A program made the position numbers and the translations under genes. Source: Mucispirillum schaedleri (GTDB taxonomy: Bacteria > Chrysiogenota > Deferribacteres > Deferribacterales > Mucispirillaceae). Taken from it: a stretch of 43,328 nt of DNA. The stretch lies in NCBI GenBank assembly GCA_949287985.1, contig CASEIN010000068.1:1-43328 (forward strand). The letters are read 5' to 3'. Below are positions 19,076 to 29,950 of the stretch, piece after piece (within the stretch, counting starts at the first letter, position 1; each line of letters opens with the position of its first letter). Under the pieces are notes generated by a model, which saw nothing but the letters and a program-made list of their open reading frames with translations, was not told the origin of the DNA and did no database searches.

Positions 19076-19076
19076 A

Positions 19077-20084
19077 CTATTCGTCCATATCATAAAGTTT
19101 TAATTTTTTATGAAGAGTATTTCTATTAATTCTTATTAATGAGGCTGCCTGCGACCTGTTATTTTTTGATAAATCAAGGGCTGCTTGAATAAGTGGTTTT
19201 TCCACTGCTTTAATGTATTCAAAATATGGGTCTATTTGCTCTGAATGTATGCCGCTTTCTAAAAGCCCCCGTGCAAATTTATAAAGTTCATCAGTTACAC
19301 TTCTATTGGCTTCCATATAACCTTGTTTACGCCTAACTTCTTTTGGAAGGGACGCCGGTGTTATGATACCGTTTACTGTATGGTTTACTGCATGATGAAC
19401 TGTATTGAGTAACTGCCTAACATTTCCAGGCCATTCATAACTTAATAAAATTTCTAATGCATCTTCACTAATAGGCACAGCTTTTTTACCAAAATAGCCA
19501 ATATCACGCATCATTACTCTAATTAAATCTTCTATATCTTCTTTTCTTTCCCGTAATGGTGGTATATTCATAATAATAGCAAAGCTGTCCTTTAGCCTTT
19601 GGTTAAACTTATTTTGTCTTGAAAGCTCTATTAAATCCCTGTTAGTAGAAGATATAAGCCTAGGTGCATACATACCAAATTCTTGAACAATTTTAATAAT
19701 AGAATTAAGCATATATTCTTGAAGTTTTAAATTAGCTGATGATATTTCTGTAATATATAATGTGCCACGTTCTGCTTTTTTAAAGTATTCAAATACTTTA
19801 TTAAACCCTAATGAGCCTATAATATCATTAAGCTCAACAGGGTTTATCATTACAAAGTTACCATCTCTTTTACTTTGGTTATGGATATATTCTGCCAGCC
19901 TGTCTTTTCCAACACCATCTTCACCAGTAATATGGATACTAACATCAATTGGAGCAACAACTTCAACTAAATCATATATTTTTTTCATTTTAGCAGATTT
20001 ATTTACAATACTTCTGCTTTTATATTTAGCTGTTATATGCGCTTCTTCATTAAGTTCTTCTTGCTGGTTAATATTATTTTCCAT
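19077..20084 (-). CDS. NtrC-like AAA+ regulator with Fis-type HTH, lacking the GAFTGA loop
   Basis: 335 residues from the ATG at 20084 (AAGAAG upstream; a GTG two codons earlier overlaps the PBP1A stop). It has no receiver, PAS or GAF domain. The AAA+ core has a Walker A-like GEDGVGKD (54-61), SSTNRDL (sensor I), IPPLRERKEDIEDLI and YEWPGNVRQL (sensor II). The Walker B region reads RGTLYITEI instead of GGTLFLDEI, losing the aspartate. The segment that normally carries ELFGHE-GAFTGA is shortened to about IIGSLGFNKVFEYF. Residues 297-330 form the Fis-like HTH (NNRSQAASLIRINRNTLHKKL). Contact with sigma-54 is therefore doubtful; it may bind DNA as a sigma-54-independent regulator. It is coupled to PBP1A upstream (2-nt gap). 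Confidence 0.85.
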   Translation of the reverse strand: MENNINQQEELNEEAHITAKYKSRSIVNKSAKMKKIYDLVEVVAPIDVSIHITGEDGVGKDRLAEYIHNQSKRDGNFVMINPVELNDIIGSLGFNKVFEYFKKAERGTLYITEISSANLKLQEYMLNSIIKIVQEFGMYAPRLISSTNRDLIELSRQNKFNQRLKDSFAIIMNIPPLRERKEDIEDLIRVMMRDIGYFGKKAVPISEDALEILLSYEWPGNVRQLLNTVHHAVNHTVNGIITPASLPKEVRRKQGYMEANRSVTDELYKFARGLLESGIHSEQIDPYFEYIKAVEKPLIQAALDLSKNNRSQAASLIRINRNTLHKKLKLYDMDE

Positions 20085-20086
20085 TA

Positions 20087-22615
20087 TCACTTCTTAAAAT
20101 TATGTGGTTGAAAATTATTATTTTTATCAACAGGGTATAATGAGAACATTAAATCCCCAGTAATAGCATCTGTCATCTCATTTGTTTCTTTATTTACCTT
20201 AAAATAAGTTGCTCCAACAGGTGTAGGAAATATTGCTAAAGGTAAAATATTATTAATAGCTTTTATATAATCAATAAATATTAATTGAGATGTATTTGCA
20301 CCAACTGCATAGCTTCCCATTTTTGTATAATCATCATAACCAACCCATGCAACAGTTACAAGGTTTGGCATAACACCTGCAAACCAGCAGTCTTTAGAAT
20401 CATTTGATGTTCCAGTTTTTCCACCAAATACTCTGTTAATATTTACACGGCTTTTCCATGCACCACCTTTTTCTACTACTTTTACAACACTATCAGTAAT
20501 TAAAGATGCTGATGATGGTTCTAAAACTTTAACCATTTCAGGTGGCTGAGCCTCATATATTGTCTTATTATCAATATCTGCTACACGTGTTACAAAAAAC
20601 GGAGTTTTTGAACGCATACCCTGGTTTGCAAAAGTGCTGTAAGCGTAAGCAAGCTCTAATGGTGATGCTGATAAACTACCTAAACTAACAGATAAATCTT
20701 CTGGTATATCACCAGTAAAACCAAACATTTTTGCATACCTAATAATTTTTGCAACACCAATTTTTTGGGCAAGTTTAATAGTTACTGAGTTGTTTGATAA
20801 CTGTAAAGCACGCTCTAAAGTCATCTCACCCCTAAAGGTTCCATCAAAGTTTTTTGGTCTCCAGTTTTCATCAGTATTTGAGTTCCCTTGTATAACAGGT
20901 GTATCATGAAATACACTCATAGGGTAATATCCACTTTCATAAGCTGTAGCATAAACAAGTGGTTTAAATGTGCTGCCCACCTGTCTTCTTGCCTGCACTG
21001 CCCTGTTAAAAAATGATTTAAAATATGACATGCCACCAACCATAGCATAAATCTCCCCAGTTTGTGGGTTAATAGATACTATAGAACCTTCAAGTGGTGG
21101 GTTCTGCTCTATTAAATAAACATTATTTTCTTTTACTTTCTTTTTAAATGATACATATATTACATCATTTTCTTCAAATATTTGAGTAAAATTATTTACC
21201 CATTTACCATTATATAATGATATCCATTCATTTTCTTTATAATTTATAATACCTGTGCTGTTATCATAAAGAAGAATATCCAATTTACTTTTTTCTACCT
21301 TTGTAATAACTGCTTTTTTATAATTTAATTCTTCAAGATAGCTTGGTATATTATTATCAAGACGAACAAATTTAGTGCCATTATCCTGCTGTTCTGCTGA
21401 TTCAAGAACAGCCATTTCTTCTTCTGTCATTTCCACATCTGTATCGTTATCTTCTAAAAGCTTACCTAATGCACCTTTGTAACCTTCCCTTTTACCTATT
21501 GCCATAAGGTTTGTTAAAAGTGCTTTTTCAGCAGCTTTTTGATAATCTAAATTTAATGTAGTAAATACTTTTATACCTTTATTTTGTGCATCTTCTATTT
21601 TTAAATCTTCTTCAATAAACTTATGAACATAGTCCATAAAATAACCAGCATATCTTAACCTTAAAGGGACAGATTCTGCTAAAACAACCTTTTCATTTAA
21701 TGCATTTTGATATTCTTCTTCTGTAATATAATTTAATTCTCTCATACGTTTTAATACGTGGTTTCTTCTATTAATTGACTTTTTCATATTTAAATGTGGT
21801 GCATATATTGATGGACCTTTTGGTATACCTGCCACCATAGCAGCCTCAGCAATAGTCATATCTTTTACATCTTTTCCAAAATAATTAATTGCTGCTGCCT
21901 GAATACCATAAGCACCACGACCAAAGTTAACCTGATTTAAGTATAATTCTAATATTTTCTCTTTAGAAAGCTCTTTATCAAGCCTGTATGCTATAATAGC
22001 TTCTTTAATTTTTCTTTTTAATTTTCTTTCAGGTGTTAAATATATTACTTTTACAAGCTGTTGTGTAAGTGTTGAACCACCCTCAACCATTCTACCTGCC
22101 TTAATGTTTGCAACCATAGCACGTGCAATACCCCATGGGTCAATACCACTGTGTTCGTAAAATCTGCCGTCTTCCACAGCTACCACTGCTTGATATACAT
22201 ATTTTGGCATTTCTTCTATTGGAACAGGGTATCTTCTTTCTGCACCAAGTTCTGCAATTACAGTGCCTTTCGAATCATATACCACCATTGGCTCAGTATA
22301 CTTAAACTTACTAAATTCATCAGTTGATGGCAGCTCTAAACTAATAATATATATATAAAGCACTAAACCTAGAAAACCAAGTAAACCAAGACCAAACATA
22401 CCTGCAATACCGTATAAGGCAATACGTAATTTAGTCCATTTCTTTTTAGGTTTATTATTGTTTTCATCATTATTGTCACTGCTACTATCATCATCAATAT
22501 CATCATTATCATTATTACTGCTTTTATGATTACTTTCATATTCATGTTCTGCTGCATTTTGCAGTTCTTCTGATAAATCTTTAATCAGTTTATCATCTTT
22601 ATTTTCTTCTGACAT
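20087..22615 (-). CDS. mrcA: Class A penicillin-binding protein 1A (glycosyltransferase/transpeptidase)
   Basis: Bifunctional peptidoglycan synthase anchored in the inner membrane. A cytoplasmic tail of about 60 residues is extremely Asp/Asn/Ser-rich (around 35-55), followed by TM at about 65-92. The GT51 domain has EDGRFYEHSG with catalytic Glu148, GGSTLTQQLVK and the KELSKEKILELYLNQVNFG region. The transpeptidase domain has STFK (Ser548), SNN (607-609) and KTGTS (733-737). The intervening region is an OB-like insert, as in PBP1A. I moved the start to the ATG at 22615 with GGAGAG before it; the in-frame TTG at 22627 is part of that ribosome-binding site. It is 29 bp downstream of uvrB and two bases before the regulator gene. 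Confidence 0.95.
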   Translation of the reverse strand: MSEENKDDKLIKDLSEELQNAAEHEYESNHKSSNNDNDDIDDDSSSDNNDENNNKPKKKWTKLRIALYGIAGMFGLGLLGFLGLVLYIYIISLELPSTDEFSKFKYTEPMVVYDSKGTVIAELGAERRYPVPIEEMPKYVYQAVVAVEDGRFYEHSGIDPWGIARAMVANIKAGRMVEGGSTLTQQLVKVIYLTPERKLKRKIKEAIIAYRLDKELSKEKILELYLNQVNFGRGAYGIQAAAINYFGKDVKDMTIAEAAMVAGIPKGPSIYAPHLNMKKSINRRNHVLKRMRELNYITEEEYQNALNEKVVLAESVPLRLRYAGYFMDYVHKFIEEDLKIEDAQNKGIKVFTTLNLDYQKAAEKALLTNLMAIGKREGYKGALGKLLEDNDTDVEMTEEEMAVLESAEQQDNGTKFVRLDNNIPSYLEELNYKKAVITKVEKSKLDILLYDNSTGIINYKENEWISLYNGKWVNNFTQIFEENDVIYVSFKKKVKENNVYLIEQNPPLEGSIVSINPQTGEIYAMVGGMSYFKSFFNRAVQARRQVGSTFKPLVYATAYESGYYPMSVFHDTPVIQGNSNTDENWRPKNFDGTFRGEMTLERALQLSNNSVTIKLAQKIGVAKIIRYAKMFGFTGDIPEDLSVSLGSLSASPLELAYAYSTFANQGMRSKTPFFVTRVADIDNKTIYEAQPPEMVKVLEPSSASLITDSVVKVVEKGGAWKSRVNINRVFGGKTGTSNDSKDCWFAGVMPNLVTVAWVGYDDYTKMGSYAVGANTSQLIFIDYIKAINNILPLAIFPTPVGATYFKVNKETNEMTDAITGDLMFSLYPVDKNNNFQPHNFKK

Positions 22616-22644
22616 ATCTCTCTCCAATATATCTATTTATTTTT

Positions 22645-24621
22645 CTATTTTTTTTTAGCTTTTAATTCAAAAATAATATCTCTTAATTTTGCAGCCTTCT
22701 CAAAATCAAGCTCTTCAGAAGCTTTATACATTTGTGCTTCCAATTTTTCAATATCTTTTTCACTATTACCTGATAATTTTACATCAAAATCGTCCTTAAC
22801 TTCAACAGTAAAATAATCTTTTTCATAAATTGATGCTAAAATATCGCTTATGGCACTTTTTACAGTTTCAGGTGTAATGCCATTTGCTTCGTTATATGCT
22901 TTTTGTTTTGCTCGGCGTCTATTAGTTTCATCAATTGTCTGCTGCATAGCACCGCTTATTTTATCACCGTAAAATATGGCTCTGCCTTCTGCGTTTCTGG
23001 CAGCCCTGCCTATTGTCTGTATTAATGATTTTGTGGAACGTAAAAACCCTTCCTTATCAGCATCTAGTATGGCTACAAGCTTTACTTCAGGAATATCAAG
23101 CCCTTCTCTTAAAAGGTTTATGCCCACAAGCACATCAAATTCACCAAGACGAAGTGATTTTATTATTTTAATACGCTCTATTGTATCTATTTCAGAGTGT
23201 AAATATTCCACTCTTATGCCCATATCTTTATAATATCTTGTAAGTTCTTCTGCCATACGTTTAGTTAGTGTGGTAACTAAAACTCTGCCACCCTCTTTTG
23301 TTACTTTTAATATTTCATTATATAAATCATCTACTTGAGTTCTTGCAGGACGCACTTCAATTTCTGGATCCATTAGCCCTGTTGGGCGTATAATCTGCTC
23401 TGCTATTACCCCTTTTGCTTCATCTATTTCATATTTATCTGGTGTGGCACTTACATACAGCACCTTATTTATTCTGCTGTCAAACTCATCAAATTTTAAA
23501 GGTCTGTTATCTAGTGCTACAGGCAGACGAAAACCAAAATCAACCAGTGTTGTTTTTCTTGACCTGTCCCCATTATACATGCCCCTAATCTGTGGGATTG
23601 TTATGTGGCTTTCATCTATTATAACTAAAGCATCTTTTGGAAGATAGCTTATTAATGTGTAAGGTGTTGAGCCGGGAAGCCTTCCGTCAAAATATCTGGA
23701 ATAGTTTTCAATACCTGTGCAGTAGCCTGTTTCTTTTAACATTTCTATATCAAACATTGTTCGCTGAGTTAAACGCTGTTCTTCTAAAAGTTTATTTTGG
23801 CTTACAAACTCACCACATCTTTCAAGCAAATCTTTTTTCATCTGCTCTATTACGCTGTCCATTGTAATAGCACTTGTTACATAATGAGTATTAGGATAAA
23901 TTGATAATTCTTTCAAATCTTTCGTGGTTTTACCAGTTAATGCATGAAATTCACTAATTCTATCAAGGCTGTCACCAAAAAATTCTAACCTGTATGCTGT
24001 TTCATCTTCATGGCTTGGGAAAATCTCAATAGTATCGCCTTTTACCCTGAAAACTCCCCTGTGAAAATCCACATCGTTTCGTTCATAACGCACTTGGATT
24101 AATTTCATTAAAACATCATCAAAATTATATTCTTCCCCCAGTTCAAAATGCTGTATCATTGTGGCATATGTTTCTGGAGAGCCAAGACCATATATACATG
24201 AAACTGATGCAACAATTATTACATCTCGCCTTTCAATTAATGAGCGTGTTGCTCTATTTCTTAATTTTTCTATTTCTTCATTAATGGCAGAATCTTTTTC
24301 AATATATGTATCACTTGATGGAATATATGCTTCTGGCTGATAATAGTCATAATAACTTACAAAATATTCTACAGCATTATCTGGAAAGAATTTTAAAAAC
24401 TCACCATAAAGCTGAGCAGCAAGTGTTTTGTTGTGTGCTATAATTAATGTAGGCACCTGCAGTCTTTCAATAACATTTGCCATAGTAAATGTTTTACCAG
24501 AGCCTGTAACACCAAGTAAAACTTGACGCATAGCACCATTATTATATGATGATACAATTTCATCAATTGCTTCTATCTGGTCACCTGCTGGTTTATAATC
24601 TGATGATATTTTAAATTCCAA
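22645..24621 (-). CDS. uvrB: UvrABC excinuclease subunit B
   Basis: DNA damage-verifying helicase-like subunit of nucleotide excision repair, 658 residues, normal length. Walker A is GVTGSGKT (37-44). The beta-hairpin region is [21 protein letters not shown], followed by [13 protein letters not shown] and the helicase VI motif QTIGRAARN. The C-terminal UVR motif that binds UvrC is at about 619-654. The start is TTG at 24621, with GGAG seven bases upstream and no nearby ATG. The Shine-Dalgarno and TTG lie inside one arm of a large mirrored inverted repeat (24620-24736), so initiation may be structure-controlled. It is probably co-transcribed with PBP1A. Confidence 0.97.
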   Translation of the reverse strand: MEFKISSDYKPAGDQIEAIDEIVSSYNNGAMRQVLLGVTGSGKTFTMANVIERLQVPTLIIAHNKTLAAQLYGEFLKFFPDNAVEYFVSYYDYYQPEAYIPSSDTYIEKDSAINEEIEKLRNRATRSLIERRDVIIVASVSCIYGLGSPETYATMIQHFELGEEYNFDDVLMKLIQVRYERNDVDFHRGVFRVKGDTIEIFPSHEDETAYRLEFFGDSLDRISEFHALTGKTTKDLKELSIYPNTHYVTSAITMDSVIEQMKKDLLERCGEFVSQNKLLEEQRLTQRTMFDIEMLKETGYCTGIENYSRYFDGRLPGSTPYTLISYLPKDALVIIDESHITIPQIRGMYNGDRSRKTTLVDFGFRLPVALDNRPLKFDEFDSRINKVLYVSATPDKYEIDEAKGVIAEQIIRPTGLMDPEIEVRPARTQVDDLYNEILKVTKEGGRVLVTTLTKRMAEELTRYYKDMGIRVEYLHSEIDTIERIKIIKSLRLGEFDVLVGINLLREGLDIPEVKLVAILDADKEGFLRSTKSLIQTIGRAARNAEGRAIFYGDKISGAMQQTIDETNRRRAKQKAYNEANGITPETVKSAISDILASIYEKDYFTVEVKDDFDVKLSGNSEKDIEKLEAQMYKASEELDFEKAAKLRDIIFELKAKKK

Positions 24622-24736
24622 TATTCTGCTCCAAAAAATATTACTGCTACTCTACCATATTAATTTATAAAAATAAATGATTAATCTTATATTTTACATA
24701 ATAGAGTAGCAAATATAAAAATAAGAGCAGAATATT
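24620..24736 (-). promoter_or_regulatory. Mirrored double inverted repeat over the uvrB ribosome-binding site
   Basis: The outer arms are perfect 12-mers: AATATTCTGCTC at 24620-24631 and GAGCAGAATATT at 24725-24736. The inner arms are perfect complements: GCTACTCTA at 24646-24654 and TAGAGTAGC at 24702-24710. The spacer between outer and inner arm is 14 nt on both sides. On the uvrB (minus) strand the downstream outer arm includes the GGAG core (less its first G), the spacer and the TTG start. The central 47 bp is AT-rich. It may fold in the leader RNA to hide the start, or act as a two-site operator. Confidence 0.6.
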
Positions 24737-24748
24737 TATATATTTTAA

Positions 24749-25723
24749 CTAGCCAACTACTTCTAATGTCACTGCTTCTATTAAACCATCACTTCTTTTA
24801 CGAAGTATGATTGTATTTGCAGAATCTACTTCCCCATCTATAATATAACTTATTGCAAGTATATTATCTTTATACAGAAACAATACTGGTATACCACCTA
24901 TAATATCTAATGTAGTTTTTTCAGGAAGTTGCCTTATGGTTTCTTTTCCATGAATAATACCTGCTTTGTCTGCATATACTTCTTGAAAGATTTTAGAATT
25001 ATAAACATATTTTGTATAATATACTGTGCCGCCATCACCCATGCAGTAATAACACTCTTTAAAACTATTAGAATCGCAATCTGAATTAGGTTCAAATTTA
25101 TTATCAATACTTAAATATTCATCTATTGCCTTTAATGTTTCTGATATTGCATAGCCTTCTGTAACCTTTTCTCCATCTTTTAATTCTATTAGTATATATT
25201 CTATAAGACCATCACTTCTTTTACGAAAGAAAGCAGTATCTTCTATACCCTTTCTATTAAAAAGACTTATAGCTGCCGTATTATTTTTATAAGCATAGGC
25301 TTTTCCATAATCATTACCAATAAATAATACTTTTGATGAAGCAGGAAAATTATTGCCTTCAAAATAATTATCTAATTCAAAAAAATAGCTTTCTACACTT
25401 CTAGAATAATTTGACTGTAATTCCTGTAAATTTTTAGCTTTAGTTACATATTTATTTATATATAAAGGGTATTCTCCATAACCTTTAATTATTATTTTAC
25501 CTGTATATCTGTAACATTCTTGATACCGTTCATCACATTTTATTTTTTCTAATTTTTTATCTTTTTCCCAATTTAAAAAATTATCTATTTCTTTGGTTGT
25601 TTCTGATATTAGATAAGCTTCTGATTTTTCAAAGGGTTTTTTATTTTTTGAATAATATCCCTGTGCATATATATAATTTACTGAAAACATTAAAATAAAA
25701 ATTACATAGATTAGTTTTTTCAT
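24749..25723 (-). CDS. Secreted protein with internal duplication, unknown function
   Basis: 324 residues with signal peptide MKKLIYVIFILMFSVNYIYA and likely cleavage at residue 20. The mature protein is two related halves, about 36-183 and 191-324. AYLISETTKEIDNFL matches YAISETLKAIDEYL. Both halves have a Cys-containing middle (CDERYQEC; CDSNSFKECYYC), an NKYVTKAKNLQE / TKYVYNSKIFQE segment, an AYKNNTAAISLF / LYKDNILAISYI strand and an identical RKRSDGLIE near the end. The family is not recognised. The periplasm is likely, with disulfides. It lies upstream of uvrB on the same strand, 127 bp away, with the mirrored repeat between them. Confidence 0.75.
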   Translation of the reverse strand: MKKLIYVIFILMFSVNYIYAQGYYSKNKKPFEKSEAYLISETTKEIDNFLNWEKDKKLEKIKCDERYQECYRYTGKIIIKGYGEYPLYINKYVTKAKNLQELQSNYSRSVESYFFELDNYFEGNNFPASSKVLFIGNDYGKAYAYKNNTAAISLFNRKGIEDTAFFRKRSDGLIEYILIELKDGEKVTEGYAISETLKAIDEYLSIDNKFEPNSDCDSNSFKECYYCMGDGGTVYYTKYVYNSKIFQEVYADKAGIIHGKETIRQLPEKTTLDIIGGIPVLFLYKDNILAISYIIDGEVDSANTIILRKRSDGLIEAVTLEVVG

Positions 25724-25792
25724 AAATATCTCCCTTATTGTAGTAGTTATTTTATTATATGTTTTTTTATAACTTTTTTAAATATAAAAATA

Positions 25793-25808
25793 GGGAGCAT
25801 ATGCTCCC
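25793..25808 (-). terminator. Intrinsic terminator of the rpoBC operon
   Basis: GGGAGC-ATAT-GCTCCC forms a tight hairpin 8 bp beyond the rpoC stop codon. On the minus strand it is followed by TATTTTTATATTT, a good U tract. Confidence 0.85.
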
Positions 25809-25815
25809 TTATATA

Positions 25816-28800
25816 TTAATTATCTTGGTTTATAAATTTGTATTTACCGCTTATAATGTGTTTAGAACCAGTACCTGCTGGTATTAATTTACCCATAATA
25901 ACGTTTTCTTTTAAACCACGCAGTTTATCTGTTTTACCAGAACATGCTGCATCTGTAAGCACCCTTGTAGTCTCTTGGAAAGAGGCTGCTGAAATAAAGC
26001 TTTCAGTGTTAAGGGCAGCCTTTGTAATACCTTGAAGTATTGGTCTACCTTTTGGTGGCTCTTTGCCTTCTGCTAAAAGCTCGTCTTGAGCTTTTTTGAA
26101 GTCGCTTTTATAAACTTCTTCATTTGGCATAAAGTCAGAATCACCTGCATCTTCAATAATAACTTTTTTAAGCATTTGGCGAACGATTACTTCAATGTGT
26201 TTATCGTTAATGCTAACCCCTGATTTTCTATAAACTATCTGAATTTCATCTACTAAGTATTTAGCTAACGCTTCTTCACCTAATACAGATAAAATATCAT
26301 GTGGGTTAATATTACCATCAATTAATGCTTCCCCAGCTTTAATTAAGTCGCCTTCATGAGCATTAATGTAACGCATTGTGTTAATGTTATATACTTTTTT
26401 ATCGCCTGTTTCTTCGTTTTCAATAGTTAATTTTTTCATACCACGAACGACATTTTCAATTTTAACTATACCTTCAATCTCTGCAATAATTGCAGGGTCT
26501 TTCGGTTTTCTTGCTTCAAAAAGTTCAGCAACACGAGGAAGACCAACTGTAATATCTTTCGTTTTTTGTGCTTCTCTTGGTGTTTTTGCAATAATATCAC
26601 CAGGGAATACTTCATCGCCTTCGTTAAAGGAAATAATTGTTCCCGGAGTAAGCTCATAACGGTATACAGTTTTGTTATCTGCATCTTTAATAGAAATACG
26701 TGGTCTACGTTTTTCTTTAGAATTTGCCACAACTACTTTTTGAGAAATATTTGTAGTCTGGTCAATTTCTTCTTTTAATGTTTCACCTTCTATTAAATCA
26801 CCATATGCAACTGTCCCTGCATGTTCTGTCATAATAACTGCTACGTGTGGGTCCCAGTCAAATAAAAGCTGACCTTGAGTTACCATATCACCTTCTTCTA
26901 CATGGATTGTAGAGCCATATGCAGGTGTGTATTTTTCAAGCACCCTGCCGCTTGGGTCTTTTACTAATATGGAACCGTTTCTGTTTAATACTACAATCTC
27001 ACCTTTTCTATTACGTAAGATTTTCATACCGTCAAAGAAAACTTTACCACCCATTCTACAGCTGATAGATGATTCTATACCACCGGCTGATGCAATACCA
27101 CCAATGTGGAATGTTCTCATTGTAAGCTGTGTTCCCGGCTCACCAATAGATTGTGCTGCAATTGTTCCTGCTGCCTCACCTATTTCTATCATTCTTCTTG
27201 TTGCTAAATCTAAACCGTAACATTTTCTACAAATTCCAAACTCGCTGTCGCAAGTTAAAGCTGAACGAACCATTACTTTATCAATACCTGCACGTTCAAT
27301 TTTTTCTACAACTTCTTCATCTATAAATGTATCTGCTTCAACGATTAATTCATCTGTTACTGTATCAAATAAATCTTCTAAAGTATATCTACCATAAATC
27401 CTTTCACCAAGTGTTTCTACAACAGATGAACCTTGGAATAATGGACCAACTTCAATACCTTTAATTGTGCCGCAGTCTTCTTCAGAAATAATCAAGTCTT
27501 GAGCAACGTCTACTAAACGACGAGTTAAGTAACCTGAGTTAGCTGTTTTTAAGGCTGTATCTGCAAGACCTTTCCTAGCACCGTGAGTAGAGATAAAATA
27601 CTGGCTCATTGTTAAACCTTCACGGAAGTTAGAATCAATTGGTGTTTCAATAATCTCACCAGATGGTTTTGCCATTAAGCCACGCATACCTGCAAGCTGT
27701 GCAATCTGTGCTTTAGAACCCCTTGCACCAGAATCACTCATGACATGCAGTGTGTTGTAATATTTTTCTCTTTTATTTTCTTTAGAAGCATCACCACCTA
27801 AACCTTCAATAGTTTTAATGAGTTTTTCAGTGATTTTTTCATTAGTTTTAGACCAAACGTCAATAATTTGGTTATAACGCTCACCTTTAGAAAGTGCTGC
27901 CTCTTCTCTATAGTGTCTTTCAATTTCTTGAACTTTGCCATATGCTTCCTGCACAAGCTCGTTTTTCTCTTTTGGTATAATCATATCATCTATACAAATA
28001 GAGTAACCTGCAATTGTAGAGTATTTAAAACCTAAATCTTTAAGATTATCAAGGAATGTAACACTATACCAGTTGCCTAATTTTTTATAGATGTAATCTA
28101 CAAGTTTACCAATTTCTTTTTTACCTAACACTTTATTGATTTGTTCAAAATCAATACCTTCTGGTAAAATACCATATAATATTACTCTACCAGCAGATGT
28201 TTCATACATTTTGCCATCAATTCTTACTTTAATTTCAGCCTGTAAGCTTAATTTACCATGGTCAATAGCGATTACTACTTCTTCAGGTGAAGAATAAGTT
28301 TTACCACTGCCCATTGCATTTTTTAATGGTCTTGTTAAATAGTAAATACCAAGAACCATATCCTGAGTAGGAATAGCAAGTGGCTGACCATTTGCAGGTG
28401 ATAATATATTATATGCTGAAAGCATTAATGTTTTTGCTTCAAGCTGTGCCTGGAATGAAAGCGGCACGTGCACTGCCATTTGGTCACCGTCAAAGTCTGC
28501 GTTAAATGCAGTACAAACAAGTGGGTGAAGCTGTATTGCTTTACCTTCTATAAGCTGTGGTTCAAATGCTTGAATACCAAGCCTGTGCAGTGTAGGGGCA
28601 CGGTTTAATAATACAGGGTGTTCCCTAATTACTTCTTCTAAAACGTCCCATACTTCCTGTCTGCGTTCTTCCACCATTCTTTTAGCTTGTTTTACAGTAG
28701 AAGCAATGCCCCTTTCTTTTTCAAGTTTATAGTATAAGAAAGGTTTGAAAAGCTCTAATGCCATAAGTTTTGGTAAACCGCACTGGTGCATTTTAAGGTG

Positions 28801-29871
28801 TGGACCTGCCACAATAACTGAACGACCAGAATAGTCAACCCTTTTACCTAAAAGGTTTTGACGGAAACGACCGTTTTTACCTTTAATCATATCTGATAAT
28901 GATTTTAACGGACGTTTATTACTTGAACGAATAATTCTGCCACGTCTACCGTTATCAAAAAGAGCATCTACTGCTTCTTGAAGCATACGTTTTTCGTTTC
29001 TAATAATAATCTCTGGGGCATTAAGCTCCATAAGTTTTTTAAGACGGTTGTTTCTATTAATAACACGTCTGTATAAGTCATTTAAATCACTTGTTGCAAA
29101 TCTGCCACCATCAAGTGGAACAAGTGGACGAAGTTCTGGTGGTATAACAGGAACTACATCAAGCACCATCCATTCTGGACGGTTGTTTGATTTCCTAAAT
29201 GCTTCAACAACTCTTAAACGTTTAGCAAGTTTTAAACGTTTTTGCATACTGTTAGTTTCTCTTAACTCGCTTTTAAGCTCAATTAAAAGCAGGTCAAGGT
29301 CTACTTTTTTAAGTAAATCTTTTATACCTTCAGCACCGATTTTAGCAACAAAACCATTTGCACCAAAATCCTCCACTGCTTTTCTATACTGTTCTTCTGT
29401 TAATATCTGCCTTTCTTTAAGGTTAGTGTTTTTTGGGTCTGTAACAATATATGACTCAAAGTAAACAACTCTCTCTATATCTTTAATAGATAAATCTAAT
29501 ATAGAACCAATACGAGATGGTGTGCCTTTGAAAAACCAAATATGGCAAACAGGGGAAGCTAAATCAATATGCCCCATACGAACACGACGAACTTTTGACT
29601 GGATAACTTCAACACCACATTTTTCGCAGACAATACCTCTGTGTTTCATACGTTTATATTTACCACATAAACATTCCCAGTCTTTAACAGGTCCAAATAT
29701 TTTTGCACAGAAAAGACCGTCCCTTTCAGGTTTGAAAGTTCTGTAGTTAATTGTTTCAGGCTTAGTAACTTCACCTGATGACCAGCTTAATATTTTTTCA
29801 GGTGATGCAATTTTTATACGTATTGCATCAAAAAATACTGAATTTTTATCGTCTCTTACACTTTTTTTCAT
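25816..29871 (-). CDS. rpoC: DNA-directed RNA polymerase subunit beta'
   Basis: Catalytic large subunit, 1351 residues. The N-terminal zinc ribbon has Cys67, Cys69, Cys82 and Cys85 (WECLCGKY...GIVCEKCG). The active-site magnesium motif NADFDGD is at 457-463. The rudder/bridge region and trigger loop follow ([16 protein letters not shown]). A second zinc site is seen at [13 protein letters not shown]. The C-terminus ends [19 protein letters not shown]. The length and unsplit form resemble proteobacterial-type beta'. The ATG at 29871 has a weak AAGAGA before it. It follows rpoB after 79 bp containing a probable attenuator. Confidence 0.99.
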   Translation of the reverse strand: MKKSVRDDKNSVFFDAIRIKIASPEKILSWSSGEVTKPETINYRTFKPERDGLFCAKIFGPVKDWECLCGKYKRMKHRGIVCEKCGVEVIQSKVRRVRMGHIDLASPVCHIWFFKGTPSRIGSILDLSIKDIERVVYFESYIVTDPKNTNLKERQILTEEQYRKAVEDFGANGFVAKIGAEGIKDLLKKVDLDLLLIELKSELRETNSMQKRLKLAKRLRVVEAFRKSNNRPEWMVLDVVPVIPPELRPLVPLDGGRFATSDLNDLYRRVINRNNRLKKLMELNAPEIIIRNEKRMLQEAVDALFDNGRRGRIIRSSNKRPLKSLSDMIKGKNGRFRQNLLGKRVDYSGRSVIVAGPHLKMHQCGLPKLMALELFKPFLYYKLEKERGIASTVKQAKRMVEERRQEVWDVLEEVIREHPVLLNRAPTLHRLGIQAFEPQLIEGKAIQLHPLVCTAFNADFDGDQMAVHVPLSFQAQLEAKTLMLSAYNILSPANGQPLAIPTQDMVLGIYYLTRPLKNAMGSGKTYSSPEEVVIAIDHGKLSLQAEIKVRIDGKMYETSAGRVILYGILPEGIDFEQINKVLGKKEIGKLVDYIYKKLGNWYSVTFLDNLKDLGFKYSTIAGYSICIDDMIIPKEKNELVQEAYGKVQEIERHYREEAALSKGERYNQIIDVWSKTNEKITEKLIKTIEGLGGDASKENKREKYYNTLHVMSDSGARGSKAQIAQLAGMRGLMAKPSGEIIETPIDSNFREGLTMSQYFISTHGARKGLADTALKTANSGYLTRRLVDVAQDLIISEEDCGTIKGIEVGPLFQGSSVVETLGERIYGRYTLEDLFDTVTDELIVEADTFIDEEVVEKIERAGIDKVMVRSALTCDSEFGICRKCYGLDLATRRMIEIGEAAGTIAAQSIGEPGTQLTMRTFHIGGIASAGGIESSISCRMGGKVFFDGMKILRNRKGEIVVLNRNGSILVKDPSGRVLEKYTPAYGSTIHVEEGDMVTQGQLLFDWDPHVAVIMTEHAGTVAYGDLIEGETLKEEIDQTTNISQKVVVANSKEKRRPRISIKDADNKTVYRYELTPGTIISFNEGDEVFPGDIIAKTPREAQKTKDITVGLPRVAELFEARKPKDPAIIAEIEGIVKIENVVRGMKKLTIENEETGDKKVYNINTMRYINAHEGDLIKAGEALIDGNINPHDILSVLGEEALAKYLVDEIQIVYRKSGVSINDKHIEVIVRQMLKKVIIEDAGDSDFMPNEEVYKSDFKKAQDELLAEGKEPPKGRPILQGITKAALNTESFISAASFQETTRVLTDAACSGKTDKLRGLKENVIMGKLIPAGTGSKHIISGKYKFINQDN

Positions 29872-29911
29872 AGTCTCTTATTCTACCTCATAAAATGAAG
29901 TTAAAGTATTC

Positions 29912-29936
29912 ATAAAACAGGGGAATATAACCCCTG
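29912..29936 (-). terminator. Probable attenuator in the rpoB-rpoC spacer
   Basis: CAGGGG (29918-29923) and CCCCTG (29931-29936) form a 6-bp GC-rich hairpin with a 7-nt loop, followed on the minus strand by TTTTAT. It lies 15 bp after the rpoB stop. The short U tract suggests partial termination or an RNA-processing site. Confidence 0.55.
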
Positions 29937-29950
29937 CATTAATAACTTTA

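Noticed and set aside
22616-22627. TTG start for PBP1A
   Set aside because: It overlaps the GGAGAG ribosome-binding site of the ATG at 22615.
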